Shown: positions 20,341 through 32,712 of the stretch, in pieces | Numbering within the stretch: the stretch's first letter is position 1 | Layout: each line of letters opens with the position of its first letter | Assembly (NCBI RefSeq): GCF_914767665.1 | Contig: NC_059508.1 | Location: 6,820,001-6,884,000 of the forward strand | Reading direction: 5' to 3' | Source of the DNA: Harmonia axyridis | Taxonomy: Eukaryota > Arthropoda > Insecta > Coleoptera > Coccinellidae | Length of the DNA: 64,000 bases | Notes under the pieces: generated by a model | The model's input: only the letters and a program-made list of their open reading frames with translations | What the model was told of the DNA's origin: nothing | Databases searched by the model: none | Program-made: the position numbers and the translations under genes

Positions 20341-22585
20341 CAGGGTGTTAGGTTAACATGCGGCAAGAATTCAAGAGGTTATTCCTTGGACTATTTTAAG
20401 GATATTTTATCTTTTGATTATTATTTTTGAAAAGGCGCTTTGTTGCAAAGATATAGGATGAAACAAATTTTCAACAAATAACAATTTGAATTTCTTAGCC
20501 TACAACAATTTTTCAAAATGGCTACTTCCAGCTCATATGCAACTCCTAATAGACTTCCGAACTCTTTCAAAAACACCAGGGTGGTTTTTTATTGAGTTAC
20601 ACCCTAAAATTATCCGATCTTTCAAATTATCCACATCTTCCACTGGCCAATTAAAAAGTTCTCGGTCTACCATAATGAAACACATTTTTTCTGGCAAAAT
20701 TCGATTTCATCATTCAACATAGTTGCCTTCGAAGGCGATACAGCGATTATAGCGATCTTCCAACTTTTCGATATCATTTTTGTAGTACGATTTGTCTTTG
20801 GCTTCAAAATAGGCCTCAGTTTCGGCGATTACTTCATCATTGGCGCTAAATTTCTTTCCAACGAGCATTTTTTTGAGGTCTGAGAACAAGAAAAAGTCAT
20901 TGGGGTCAGATCTGGCGAATACGGTGGATGCAGAAGCGATTCGAAGCCCAATTCATGCAATTTTGCCATTGTTTTCATTGATTTGTGACACGGCGCATTG
21001 TCTTGATGAAAGAGCGCCTTTTTTTCTTCAAATGAGGCAGTTTTTTAACGATTTCATCCTTTAAACGATTCAATAACGCTAAATAAAAATCGCTGTTGAT
21101 GGTCTGGTCCTTTTGGAAGCAATCAATGAAAATGTGTTTTTCCTCGCTTTGGATTCGGTTCATCTTGTGCAGTTTACTAAGCTGATTGTCGATTGGACTC
21201 CGGAGTGAAATGATGGAGTCATGTTCTATCCATTGTCACATATCGATGCAAAAATTCAGGTTTATTGCATTTTGAAAGCTTTGAACACTGCTCAGAATCA
21301 TTACCACGTTGTTGCTTTTGATCGATTGTGAGCTCGCGCGGCACCCATTTTGCACACAGTAGAAATATTCGTGAATGATATGATTTACACGTTCAGATGA
21401 TATCTTAACAATGTCTGCTATCACGATCAACTTCACTTTACGGTCATTCAAAATTATTTTGTGAACTTTTTTATTTTTTTGTCGGTGACAGCCTCTTTTG
21501 GGCGTCCACTGCGTTCGCCGTCTTTGGTGATTATTTCACCACGTTCAAACTAAGCATACCAATCAATGATGATTGATTTTCCTGGTGCAAGCTCCTGAAA
21601 CTCTTTATCAAGCCAAAACTTTGCTTCAACAGTATTTTTCCCTTCAAAAAGCAATGTTTTATCAGCACAAGAAATTCTTTTTTTTTTTTTTTTCAAATAA
21701 CAAAAGTATCTACACTCACAACGCAATATTTCACAAAGTAATGGTCGGACTGCTGTCAAATTTTGACGCGTATCGTTTGAAGGTTGGTACTAACTTAAAT
21801 CATATGGATTTAATACTAGCACCGCCTTGTGTGCATCAGACCGGGGACTTTTCAATTGGCCTAATAATATAAACTAATGACTTTAGATGTTCCCATAGGA
21901 AATAATTCAAGGGGTTTGAGTACGAGGATCGAGCAGGCTATATGTGAGGTCCACCTCGACCAATCTAGCGTTTTAGGCTTCATCGGTAAAAAGAATTAGC
22001 GTAAGTAGTTGAGGAATTTCAACCATTGTGTGCAGAAGCCATTCACAAAATCCGCAGGAAGAAGTGCTGAGCAAATTATCTCTCAGAACTTTCCAAACAG
22101 TCCAATTGCTTACATTCGAAGTATTTGCGGATTTTCCCGTAGATCTTCTTCTATCATGTCCAGCACATTGTTTTCCACTTCTTCCGTTCTTAAAGTCCTT
22201 GGCTTTTCTGGTTCTCCATTTCGCTTCAATGTTCTGGTTTATCGAAGACATTGATGAATACTTTGCAATATTTTCCAATAGGGTAAAATGCGGTTAGGAA
22301 ATTGTTCTGAATCTGAACGAATTCGATATATGTATACAAACTATAAAAACAAAATACAAAAACATACTAAATTCTGTTGGCAAGAAAACAACTTATTCAT
22401 TATGTTTTTCACTTGATACGTCCAGTGTAGTACTTTTATTTCACCAGAAAATAACGATTCGAAAATACTAAAATTGGATTTGTTGAAAATGTTTTTCGAC
22501 CTATATCTTCACAACAAAGCGCTTCTTCAAAAATCATTAAAGGATAAAATATCCTTGAAATAGTCCAAGGAATAACCTCAGTTCA
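20341..22585 (-). mobile_element. Mariner-related element with CAGGGTG left end, interrupted
   Basis: The left end is TA|CAGGGTGTTAGG. The block 20375-20500 (GAGGTTATTCCTTGG, AGGATATTTTATC, GCGCTTTGTTG, TTTTCAACAAA) is repeated as its complement at 22455-22575, giving inverted arms. On the minus strand a transposase relic of the DUF4817-associated, mariner-related kind lies at about 22,278-21,973, with VSNWTVWKVLRDNLL and, after a damaged stretch, FCEWLL...LFTDEA including the first catalytic Asp. A short remnant of the third-Asp region lies at about 21,960-21,900 (SNPLNYF). A different mariner (20643-21864) is inserted into it. Confidence 0.65.
20643..21864 (-). mobile_element. Mariner element, defective copy c (nested)
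   Basis: Its ends match copies a and b (left CTGGCCAATTAAAAAG, right CTTTTCAATTGGCCT). The minus strand keeps pieces of transposase at 21550-21759 (KNTVEAKFWLDKEF and the following GKSIIIDWYA), 21236-21451 (DRKVKLIVIADIVKISSERV) and 20975-21163. Each is broken by frameshifts or stops. It is the longest of the three copies and is nested inside the older element at 20341-22585. Confidence 0.85.
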
Positions 22586-22589
22586 AACA

Positions 22590-23690
22590 AATAATTATAT
22601 TCAGATCTTTTACATTTGTATTGCAAAATGCCTTCTATTAAACATCATGAAACATTTGATATTATAATGAATGCATATTAGGGAAAATATTATTTTACTG
22701 AGACATAAGGTATAGACGAACGTGTATACCAACACCTTCGCCAATTTGGATCAAAATAACCTCTCAAAAGATGCGTGTTTTCCCGAGGAAATTTAAGCGA
22801 TAAACCACCCTCGAAGGTAACCAACCCCTACCGATGAGATGAGATCACAGCAAACATGCTTAAGCATGTTATTTACAAATTTAATTCCCTATGATTTGCC
22901 GGATTGACTTGGGAAGTTAATGAATATGCATCCTTTCAGTAATTAAAGTTCACCAGTGATTGATTTGACTTATATTCTACCGAAGGTTTCGGAGGTATAC
23001 TGACAAAGTTTACGTCTGAACTCTAATGAACTGGAAATTTCACTCCATTTATGTTACAAGTTTTTCAATGAATTTTCACCTGTAGGTCTTATTTCGGAAG
23101 AAATTGAATGTAAAAAAATTCAGAAGGAATTTATAATTAATTTTAGGGTTATATCATTTGCATGTAATAGGAGTGACGATAATTTATTTTGATGTTTTGA
23201 TCCTATTCAGATTAAAATGTTGTATTTCTTTCTTTGAGCCAATTAGTTAATGATTTGTTGCATAAAATATTTCGTTATGATTTTATTGTCTCAATTTTGT
23301 TCTCGGAATCATTTTTATTGATGATGGGTATTGTTTATATTTTCTAAAAGTAGATAAATTCATTCTTTTTTCATGAATTCTTGAAATTGTACAAAGTTTG
23401 TAAAATTTTATTCATTCACATAAACAGCACTGAGACATCTTGTGATTGAACATGAAACGTGAAATTCTTCCTGAAAAATCATTGAGAAGGTCAGGAGCTC
23501 CAATAAACACATTCAATAATGAAACAACAACAATATAAAAACATCGAATTTCAGTAATAGGTCATAAAAATACAAAAAAAACGAATAAATTCGTTATATT
23601 GGAATTCGGTAAAAATTATTTACAGAGTTGTTCGGATTGAAAACCATTCGTTTATTTCTTAATATATCGCAACAGTCAATTATTTTATTC
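22590..23690. other. Unassigned AT-rich sequence
   Basis: I see no gene, element end or recurring repeat. Confidence 0.4.
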
Positions 23691-23694
23691 AACT

Positions 23695-23930
23695 AGTCTA
23701 TTGACTGGATGTGTTCAGCATTAGCCATGTCCTTCAATTCTCCTCATTAGAAATAATCAAGTTGGTTAAGATCTGGAGATCGAGAAGGCTATGAAACGAG
23801 TCCTCCACGACCTTTCCATCTATTCTCAGAAAAAGAGACCTCGAATGGGGTATCAGATTTTGTTTATCACCTCTGGTTTAAAAGTTGTAGTGCTAAAACA
23901 TCGAAATTTGCCCACCCTGTACAGTTACTC
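23695..23930 (-). mobile_element. Transposase relic joined to a CACCCTGTACAG repeat end
   Basis: On the minus strand about 23,800-23,695 reads RSPDLNQLDYF and then GELKDMANAEHIQSID after stops. This is the region of the third catalytic residue of a mariner-related transposase. To its right, 23,847-23,928 is the same repeat end as at 8731-8818 (TAAAACATCGAAATTTGCCC then ACCCTGTACAG). It is too short to assign further. Confidence 0.5.
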
Positions 23931-23935
23931 CCGAG

Positions 23936-24540
23936 ACACCCTATATATTTGAATGATATATTGAAAAGTCCAATAATGGTACCGACTAAAACAATTCATT
24001 ATTTGAAATCACTATAAAGCCAAAAATGACATTTTTCTCGACAAACAGCAGCAATCAATTTCCCCGAAGGGATAGAGTTATTTTTTAGGAAGTGTCAATA
24101 AATGACTTCCTCAAAACAGACCTTCATATATCGTATTGTTTCTAGTGCGGCAGCTCGAATGATAAATTGCGAACAGGGGGACATGATAAAACACAGCCCT
24201 TTGCAATAATGACGTTCTATAAGAGGACACTTGAAGTTATCTCTGTGATCTTTTAACGGTAGGTTTTCGTGTGAGGTTAAAAAACAGGGTTAAGCGTTTT
24301 TCCATTTACCAGCAAAATGGCACGATGCATTCAGCCGAGAATATCTCTTTCAGACGAAGAAGTTGAAGTGTATGCGGAGATTCCACTAATTTCTAAAATG
24401 GAAACTCGGTTATAGGGTGAATTTTCCATATCTCAGCCGGTTTATCGTAGTTTTTCTTTCATTGTGGTTTCTTATGCATCTGATTCTGGAAAGAAATATC
24501 ACACTGAACCATTCTTCGCCGCATTATGAATGGAAATATT
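23936..24540. other. Unassigned sequence
   Basis: No gene recognised. A stretch near 24,317-24,400 (ATGGCACGATGCATTCAG onwards) looks like a short decayed reading frame but cannot be assigned. Confidence 0.35.
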
Positions 24541-24965
24541 AGGTGTACTAGAAAGAAATCAATTCTTTTTCCAATAGATGGCTTTACTTATCAGTATCTC
24601 GCGTTGTATATGTCTGATCGGGTTCCACTGGATGGCGTTCGAAAGATGATTTCGTACTACAAAAACTTTTCATACAGTTTTGTGATTAGTTGATTCAATT
24701 TAGTTGAGAGTGTATCAAGGATGGAAGCAATGAGAAAGTACGCTATATTTCACAGTTTTTCTTCGATAAAGTTCACTAACGACATCGTCAAGCGAAAACG
24801 GTCTTGAAAGAAACGCGGTGAGCCAGTGGAAACGGTGGTCAAGCTATCATTGTCGGCCAGGAAGGCTTTGTTGTGTTTGATGGGATTGGTAAGGAATTAT
24901 TTACTATGAGCTGCTCCTCTATGATGAAGCAATCTAACCTTTGAAAGAACGCTCTAAAACTGAGT
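24541..24965 (+). mobile_element. Internally deleted mariner relic
   Basis: A mariner-type leader (CAATAGATGGC...ATCTCGCGTTGTAT) precedes an ATG at 24721 (MEAMRKYA). After about 60 bases the sequence jumps into the central catalytic region, KRKRS then KKRGEPVETVVKLSLSARKA (stops between), which is typical of mariner transposases. Helix-turn-helix and first-Asp regions are deleted. The right terminus is not clear. The relic at 47338 has the same central motif. Confidence 0.6.
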
Positions 24966-26582
24966 TGTTTGTTGATAGATTTGAGTTGGTTTTGAGAATT
25001 TACTCTTTCACTTCTTCATAGCGTACAGGCCTTACAGAGTATATTTTGCAAGACTTAATGAACATGTTCGTATTCGAAAAGCTTAGAAAATTCGTTTTTC
25101 TAGCATAAAATTGCTTTCAAATATGTCATCGGTATTGAATTATCTCCTTTAATAAACATGGAGGCATATGTTGCTGTCACATATTGGATTAAATTGTATA
25201 GGAGCACACAAATTTCGGAGAACCAAAGAATTACACGACGCTAATATTTGGACATTGAAAATTACTGAAAAAAAGATTCGATTTTTCACATTTAATATAA
25301 TTAGAATGACGGAAGCGAAAATTCGAAAATAATTGGATTATTCTGGTTTATATCCACTAACAAACAGAAATTATAACTGATCACTTATTGTCGGACCTAG
25401 AATTGAATCCTAAGTAGAGACAGATTAGATTTGGGAAAATTTAATCTTTGACATTGGCCCTGAATAATCAACCGAATACAGAAAATATGATTGATTTGAT
25501 GCCAGGCCCAGAATTGAATCATAGATTGTACATTGAAGCGTATGTAGAAACGAAACATTTCTCGAAAAATGGAATGTTTGACATTGGCTCTGAAAAATTA
25601 ATTAATTTAAATCGAGTTATAGAAAGGGTAGATGCAACCAACGATGAACTTTTTGAGATATTTTACTCACCTCGAACCCCTCTTATATAATAGATTACCC
25701 TCCGATATTAGAGAAACAACATCACAGTTATCATACTGTAAAAAGGTCACATTATGGATAAGACAGCAGTTTTGGCATACTTTTCATAACAGACGGAATA
25801 TCATCTGAAAATGAGATATACAAGAATACGTGTTCAAACGAGTGTTCAAATTATCTATTCTCCCTGTTTTTATTGTTGAAGTTAGTTGTTTGTAATAATT
25901 CTCACGCACAAATCCGTGAACTTTTATGGGTTTTAGGAAGTTTATTCATTTATTCATTAATTTATTTTTGTAATTGATGATTCATTTGGAAATAAACATA
26001 TATTTATTTATTTTATTTATTATTTATTAGAAATTTACCTTGAGAGTTGATCAGTTTTCTTCAACCTGTATAGAAATCTTGCAATTTCTAATTTAGTTTA
26101 ACATATCTATCAAGTTTTTTTATTTCTTTGAAGGTTGAGAGTCGGCAGAGCAAATTTTATAGTGGAATAGACAATACAACAACGTTTCTAACGGATATAT
26201 CTCGCATTTGAACGGAACCGGTGAGTATTGTCGGTGTATTGGAAAACCATCGTAAAAAAATCTATGATCCATTTACCCCTGACCTACATTTATTTCTATC
26301 ATCCACTCCTTTAATTCAATAATTAATTTGTATTGTGGAACTGCATTTTTCATGGTTTAAATTGCATTCAGTTTGGTATAAAGGTTTTTCAGTTTTATAG
26401 ACATTACCAAAAGAATTTCGATCGAGTAATTTTTGAATTGAGTCGATATTTTAGAATTTTTCACTTTGTAGGTAACTGTAGGTTTCATTTATTATTATTA
26501 TTATTATTATTCTTGATTCATTGACAAGAGTTGAGGAACCCAAGGAAACTCTCACAATCATCATACAGAATAACAAGTGACA
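24966..26582. other. Unassigned sequence, possible LINE tail near 25.6-26.0 kb
   Basis: A + strand frame at 25448-25690 has a coding-like look but no known motif. It is followed in another phase by YNRLPSDIRETTSQLSYCKK and an AATAAA-containing TTTA-rich tract ending near 26,030, which resembles the 3' end of a non-LTR element. A (TTA)n microsatellite lies at about 26,487-26,512. I am not confident of any assignment. Confidence 0.3.
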
Positions 26583-27330
26583 TATACTAACTGACAAAAA
26601 TTGCAACGCCCAGAAGGAGCTGCTTAAATTTTAATTTTTTTTGGTGAAACATAGAAAGTATGGCAAGGAGTAAATGATTGAAATTTGTAGCAAAAAACGG
26701 AGAGTTTACAATTTTTTTTAATAAATTTGTTAATAATGTGTTTGTCCACCGCGATTATCTTTACACTCCCCAACACGTCTCGGCATTGATGCAATAAGAT
26801 GGTCTATTTCTTCAATAGACCTTATCCGGCGGTAAACAGTTATATATGATGGCCTTGTTCTCCTAACCACTCATCAGCCAAAGAGTTGTCTCAAATCGGT
26901 CTCTAATGGTTATAAGTCTTGGACGTCGATCTTGAACTTCATTTGTGCCCCTTTGACGCCCGGTGCCTACTTTCCTTCAATTTTGGGCAATCTCAAACCA
27001 CGCTTGACAACATCTCATAACAGTAGCTGGAAAGTTCGGTTAGCGATTTCTCGAAATGACAACCCCGCCTCCCGTAGACCAATAACTCGACCTCTTTCAA
27101 ATTCACATATCTGGCGATAAATTCCGCTTACACGTGCTCTAGGCATTTTAACAACAACTAAACATCGACTTTGGATCTCCTCGAACAGCTTGTTTGTTGT
27201 AAAATTTAAAAAACTTGCATAAAACGACTACAATATTCAAGTAAGAAGAATTATTCAAATGAAAGAAAACCTTAACGTATTTTTTCCAAATTCAATAATT
27301 CACTCCTTGCTATACTATCTATGTTTTAGT
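26583..27330 (-). mobile_element. Internally deleted Tc1-like element, second copy
   Basis: The left end matches the element at 4831 (ACTGACAAAAATTGCAACGC, CAGAAGGAGCTGCTTAAATT). The right inverted repeat is recognisable (CACTCCTTGCTATACT) but its outermost part is lost after about 27,330. The minus strand from about 27,148 encodes MPRARVSGIYRQICEFERGR, followed by GLREAGLSFREIANRT, a clear first helix-turn-helix of a Tc1-type transposase. The catalytic domain is absent. This copy keeps a longer open DNA-binding segment than the first. Confidence 0.75.
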
Positions 27331-27479
27331 AATCAAACTAACTCAATATAAAATTTTACAGATTATTTTTGAAACAATTAATACTTGCCGAAGAAATAAA
27401 CGCCAGCGGGAGACCATTCCATTCTGCAAAAATTCTGTTAGACAAAAACTGCTGTCGACTCCGGGTTTTGAATAATAAT

Positions 27480-28170
27480 AATAATGATAATGCATCCAGA
27501 TAAGCCTGAAGATTCGCTGCGCCTTTGAGAGGGGGTTAATTATAAGTTTCCGTATCGTCGGCGTAAGCAATCACAATGGACCTTATTAGTTATGGCAGAT
27601 CAGACACGTATAACACAAAGAGAAGAGTGCCAAGTACTGAGCCCTGTGGAACACCACTATTAACCGTCCTTGAAGACGACTAAACACCACTCACCCTCAC
27701 TGAAAACTCTCTGTTCGACAGAAATGACTCGATCCACGACAGCAGGTCACCAACAACACCCAAAATGCGTAACTTGGACAATAAACGTCGATGAGGAACT
27801 CGGTCGAATGATCGTGAAAAGTCTAGGTGTACAACGTCAACAGTTTCGCCCCTAAAGATGGATCTGGTCCAATCACCTACGCAGAAGGGCAAATTTGTCA
27901 ATATGGACCGACCTGGGAGAATTCCACCTTAGCAGCTGCTGCTGCAGGTTACACTCCAACACCTTTCTAGCTATTGAGGTCAAGCTTATAGGCCGGTAAT
28001 TCGTAGCCAGTGTTCTGTCTCCCTTCTTAAATACCGGAGTAATTGATGCCGAGAGTCAAGATGGTGGCAATCAGTGAGTACGACAAGACGTTCGAAATAT
28101 GATGGTCAACGGAGCTGCAAGAGACCGAGAAAAATTTCGTAGAACAACCGCAGAGAGACCATCACCACCT
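27480..28170 (-). pseudogene. Non-LTR retrotransposon reverse transcriptase relic (CR1/jockey-like)
   Basis: Reading the minus strand from about 28,170 through several frames gives, in order: DGLSAVVLRNFSRSLAAPLT, SASITPVFKKGDRTLATNYR then PISLTSIARKVLE (RT block 1-2), VVHLDFSRSFDRVPHRRLLS (catalytic Asp of block A), GVPQGSVLGTLLFVLYVSDL (block B), and IAYADDTET (the YADD catalytic box, about 27,565). The order and motifs are those of a LINE reverse transcriptase, most like the CR1/jockey group. Frameshifts and stops make it non-functional, and no endonuclease was found. Confidence 0.8.
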
Positions 28171-28199
28171 AGAAAAGAAACTCTGAGGGATGCCAATAT

Positions 28200-28971
28200 C
28201 GGATTCAGGAAGTACCGAATATTTGATAGAGATGAAGGGTTTATTCAGTCTTCTGACAAAGCCTCTGGTCAAATTTGTTATTTTGTTCTAGGCCTTTTTT
28301 ATCTGCAACGTTTTTGTCTACGAAATATGCTTCCTTTTTGCCTGCTTCCATAAAAGTACCCTAATGATAATGAACTGGCAGTATTGTTGTTATCGATGAA
28401 AAATTTCCGCGGTGATGTTTATACAAAGGCTTCACGAAATTCGACGTCTTCTACAATTAGGCCAGAAATATCTGAGAATTGCAAGGTTCTAATTATACCG
28501 TGCAACACCAAGTATTTTTCCCCGTTTTTTCCTTAACCCTAAGGTATACAAACAAAAAGGGATGTTGGTTACCTACCGTTTGTTGAAGCAGCTAATAATT
28601 TCCGCCAGGGGTAGTGAAAAAGGAATATTGCTCCTAAAATGAATAACCCCAGTTTTGTCGTAATTTGAACCTGGCGCTCAGCACTTGGGAAAGTTCTGGG
28701 GTGAGATTCTCCGCTAGCTGGACGGTGAATTAAATTTCGGTTTTGGCGAATGTTCGATATTTAGTCAATCACTTGGGATAAAAATTTATTCAGATTCATC
28801 AATATTCCATAGATTCTTTATTGTTTTTTTTAATTTCTTTCGAGCTGCATTCAATATGTTTGAAACGATTATTATACACAGAGTTTCATCATAAACTGGA
28901 CATGATGGCAACAACCAACTCAATAAAATTACAAATTTGTCAAAAATACAATTTCGGTGTGCCCCCATATA
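28200..28971. other. Unassigned sequence
   Basis: This could include more of the LINE, but I could not read any convincing domain. Small frames at 28099-28353 (+) and 28786-28968 (-) are unrecognised. Confidence 0.35.
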
Positions 28972-29758
28972 CAGGGTTTTTCATTGGGAAACGAAAATAC
29001 TTCATAGGTGCATAGGTGGCACCAAGGCGGTTCTGGAGATATCCCATTTATTGGGTCTTACTGTCTTCGTAGCCGAGATATAGGGTGTTTTATGGATTTT
29101 GCCCGTTTCTTTCTGAGGCCATATCAAACGAACCACCTGGTATATTTTCTTCATATTTGGAAAATATGTTCCTAATTGAGAGCCCAAACGTTTCATGCAA
29201 AAAAGGCTTTAAAAAGGAAAACCAACGTAAAAATGAATTACAGAGTAATCTTGAAATAATTATGGATTCAATATTTTTGAAAATTCATTGTAAAAAGTCA
29301 CTTCAAACCACTTTCAGGTATCCAAGGTTTCAAAAACTTCACTTTAACGTTGAAAATTTGTGCAGTGAATCTGCGCGAAAATTTTAAGTACACGTCCCAG
29401 TTGAGTTTTTAGTGGTGTTTCCTAATATTAAAACAGATTTTCAAAATTCCAATGTACAGGGTGTTGTTACAACGATTCAAACGATTCATAATTTTTTGTT
29501 AACCCGGTCCTGGATTTTTGAGACGGTTTTTGCATGATACGTTTGGGCGCTCAATTAGAAACATATTTGCCAAATATGAAGAAAATATACCAGGTGGTTC
29601 GTTTGATATGGCCTCAGAAAGAAACGGGCAACATTCATAAAACACCCTGTATCTCGGGTACGAAGAGAGTAAGACCCAATAAATGGGATATCTCCAGAAC
29701 CGCCTTGGTGCCACCTATGCACCTGTGAAGTATTTCTGTTTCCCAATGAAACACCCTG
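28972..29758. mobile_element. Long-armed foldback with CAGGGT ends
   Basis: The element runs from CAGGGTTTTTCATTGGGAAAC to the complement TTTCCCAATGAAACACCCTG. The arms are about 235 bp (to about 29,208 and from about 29,524) and pair almost throughout, with AGGTGGCACCAAGGCGGTTC, ACCACCTGGTATATTTTCTT and TGAGGCCATATCAAACGAAC among the matches. A second terminus-like word lies inside each arm (ATAGGGTGTTTTATG and AAACACCCTGTATC). Open frames on both strands here are arm mirror images and not genes. Confidence 0.85.
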
Positions 29759-29759
29759 T

Positions 29760-32244
29760 GTTATGTGAAAAGAAATATCTGAGATCAAATATTCGATTGC
29801 TCAGCAACTTGAACAGTGTCCCAAGAATCAAGCAAAAAATGGAATAACGTAGAATAAATAATGAAGAATCGATTGTAATGGGATGACTCCATTGTACCTG
29901 ATGATGTAATTACACTGCACCAGGGAAGCATTCAACGCCATAAACGGAGGCAACACAATAGTCCAGAGGGTATTGAAAATTCAACATTGTCTCTGTTTGT
30001 TCTGAATTAAGGCTGGGAAATTTCTCGAATACATTGATGAACTTCGGAGTTTCGTATCTGATTCAGACGTATTATACGAAGGAGTGGAACATATTGTAAG
30101 ATATAATGGTGAGATCCAATTTGTCAAGAAGCATTCCGAAATAAACGTAACTGAAGATCAAATTGGAGTAACTCGAATTGAACAGGTTGTATCACGTTCA
30201 CCATCTCCAGATGCAATTTGTCGGGCCACAATTATAATTGTACCCTTGCTGGGAACATTCGAACCATTAAAAGGAATCATAATTTGTGTGAGCATCAGAT
30301 GAAATTTTCCAGAAAAATATTTGGGCAAACTCCCTTGGCTCACCTTCATTTGCTCCGAATTTCTTTTCCAGAGCAGACTGATGTTAAATCATCCTGAATT
30401 ATGGAAAGAGGAACGCCGGAGAAGGTTCGCAAATTAATGTTGTTTGAGGAATAATTCGAACGCATGGAAAAAAAAACTCTATTATTAGAGAAACGTTTAC
30501 ACTTCTCCTGTTCCAGGACTTATTGTAGTCGGTTTGCGAATTCGATTTTAATTAAGATTGTTATATTCTGTGGATTCACCCAGCCTTTTCAGTTCATTAT
30601 TTCCAATAATAATAAGCGGCTGGGAAAGTTACAAGAAAAAAACTCGAGCTGCTGAAACTTCCCCAGCTCTTGGTTGGTGGATATTCACACATGTGATGAA
30701 GAACCTTGTAAATTTTGCGTGATGGTTAATTATTTCCTCCATCGCTTGGAATGTTCCAACCTGGATTTCATTCACTCATTGTTCACAAATTGAATAAAAG
30801 CCTTTTGAGCCCTACAGGGAAGTCTGCCTGTTACATTCTGTTGGTGTCATCCTGAATTAACGAGAGGTATGAGTGACTTCAAGCACGTCTAGCAGTAATT
30901 CCTGCTGGGAGATGATTTCCTGACTGAAATAGCAGAATCATCAACACACAATTTTGTGTGTTATAGACGCACCCAATGGGCAAACTCTATCCAAGTATGT
31001 TGAAAATTGCAACGATAAAGAATATATCACTAGATCACCAAATTTCTGCACAATCCTCTTTTGGTTTATCTTGGGAACGAATATGAAGACGATAAACCGA
31101 AGACCAATTCATTCCTAGATGATCATCTAATAGAACTAAGTGGGAAGATCTTCAACAAAGCAAAAATCACGGAAACTCCCTCATAAGGAAGACTTGCGAC
31201 TACGGTGAAAAAACCCGAGGAAACACAATAAGACCAAAAATGGCGCTTTCTTAGGAAGTGCTTTTTAAGCGGAATATCAGCTGGTGTTAATTAGCCTATT
31301 GTCACCTGATAGAGCAGGACTTATTATATCACTAGAGGTGAATAACATTAAGATGGAGCAGTGGGAAGCTAACGACCTGACTGAAAAAAAAGTTATATCA
31401 GTCAAATTAAAGTGAATCCTTCTTGTCAGTATAACCTATCAGGATTTAAATGAATGCAATAACCTTTTTTTACTGTCAAATAGAATATTGCCTTCTGAAA
31501 TTTTCGGATATAGGAAATTTCTGCCTCTTCGGAAAGCACAATATTTACGCTAATTAAATATATAATATATGTATGTCTAACAAGAGGAAAACAGGGTGTA
31601 AATCACGGGAATATTGAACCAAGAGTAGGTAGCTTTCATAGAGGAGTATTCTCAGCACGAATCACAGTTTACATACCAGTTGTTTGCACTTTGTGTTGTT
31701 CCTTAGTGAATAAATATTTACCGCGAAAGCTTGAAATTCACAAAAAATTTACACTTGTTCATTTTCGCGAGTATTAACAACGCTTAGAGTCAAGACTTTG
31801 CAAATATACCGATGTTTGTAGCAAAACAACGTGCTTCATCGCTTTGAATAGATTTATTTGACATCGATTTCAATATCTTGCACATTAAAACCAAGTTTTT
31901 AATGTTTACTTTTCATAACATTGAATTGAAAAATTCATATATATATGATTGTATATGATTTTTCGCATTTTGAGCCAAGATTGGCTTGGGTGATGGAGAA
32001 TTCGAGACCAAAATCAATACTGTTTGTCTGGATACCAGCCGCCGTGTACAAAATAGCTCTAGAATGGAATGTGCTCGGAAATAGAAGTTTTGAGCGTAGG
32101 TTGGTGGAAAAAATAGGTTTTTTGGTTTTGGAGTCGGAAGCTATGGAATTTTGATTTCCCAATAGATAAATATGAATCTATCCGTCAGATTTCTCTAAAA
32201 TTGATGTGCAAAAATTTCACATTAGACTTTAAACTGTTATTTTC
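29760..32244. other. Unassigned sequence
   Basis: I see no recognisable gene or repeat in about 2.5 kb. The frame at 30084-30302 (+) has a coding-like composition at its start, but matches nothing I know and has an antisense frame over it. The mirrored frames at 31935-32162 (-) and 31945-32154 (+) cannot both be real. Confidence 0.35.
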
Positions 32245-32360
32245 TATACGGGATGTTCTTAAATTGCAGGTACAAACGAAAATCAGTGATTCTTTGGATA
32301 ATCCTATAAACATTGGCTCGCAAACGTTATTTTTCGAGATACAGGGTGATTTTTTTTCTC
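32245..32360 (+). repeat. Copy of the CGAGATACAGGGTG dispersed repeat
   Basis: It begins ACGGGATGTTCTTAAATTGC and ends TTTTTCGAGATACAGGGTGA, matching the repeats at 16318 and 46505. Confidence 0.55.
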
Positions 32361-32407
32361 ATAGCACCTTCCTTCACAAGATTTATCATAAATATTTCAA
32401 TTCAAGA

Positions 32408-32712
32408 TCTCAAAGATATTGAGTTTTTATATTTTTTCATGGGACACGTTATATATAAATAGGTTTACTCATTTATTAAGAGATTTAATGCATTTTGTCT
32501 CCATTGTTTAATTGAAATCAAGTCATATATATTGTGTCTCATTTAATTGGAAATTCATATCATTTTTTACATGGGACACACTATATATGAATTGAATACA
32601 ATATTACCTACAAGAGACACAAAATAAATTAAATCTTCGAAGATATGGAAAATATTTATATATATGGTGTCCCATCAAAAAACTGAAGTCGAAAAACTCA
32701 ATATCTTTGAAA
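32408..32712. repeat. Foldback with ATGGGACAC arms
   Basis: The left arm 32408-32462 (CAAAGATATTGAGTTTTTA, CATGGGACACGTTATATATA) is complementary to 32648-32712 (TATATATATGGTGTCCCAT, AAAAACTCAATATCTTTGA). A direct partial copy, CATGGGACACACTATATATG, occurs between them at about 32,571. Confidence 0.7.

Noticed and set aside
24300..24420. Short decayed frame starting MARCIQPRISLSDEEVEVYA.
   Set aside because: It looks protein-like for about 20 residues but is too short to assign and has no matching copy in the window.
25448..25800. Possible LINE 3' end.
   Set aside because: Only a weak LPSDIR-like phrase and an AT-rich tail with AATAAA support it; no RT or clear boundary was found.
28972..29788. 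Mirror-image open frames on both strands.
   Set aside because: They are produced by the two arms of one foldback and have no domain.
31935..32162. Two overlapping antisense frames of about 70 codons.
   Set aside because: They occupy the same bases on opposite strands, neither has a recognisable domain, and such mirrored frames are common by chance.
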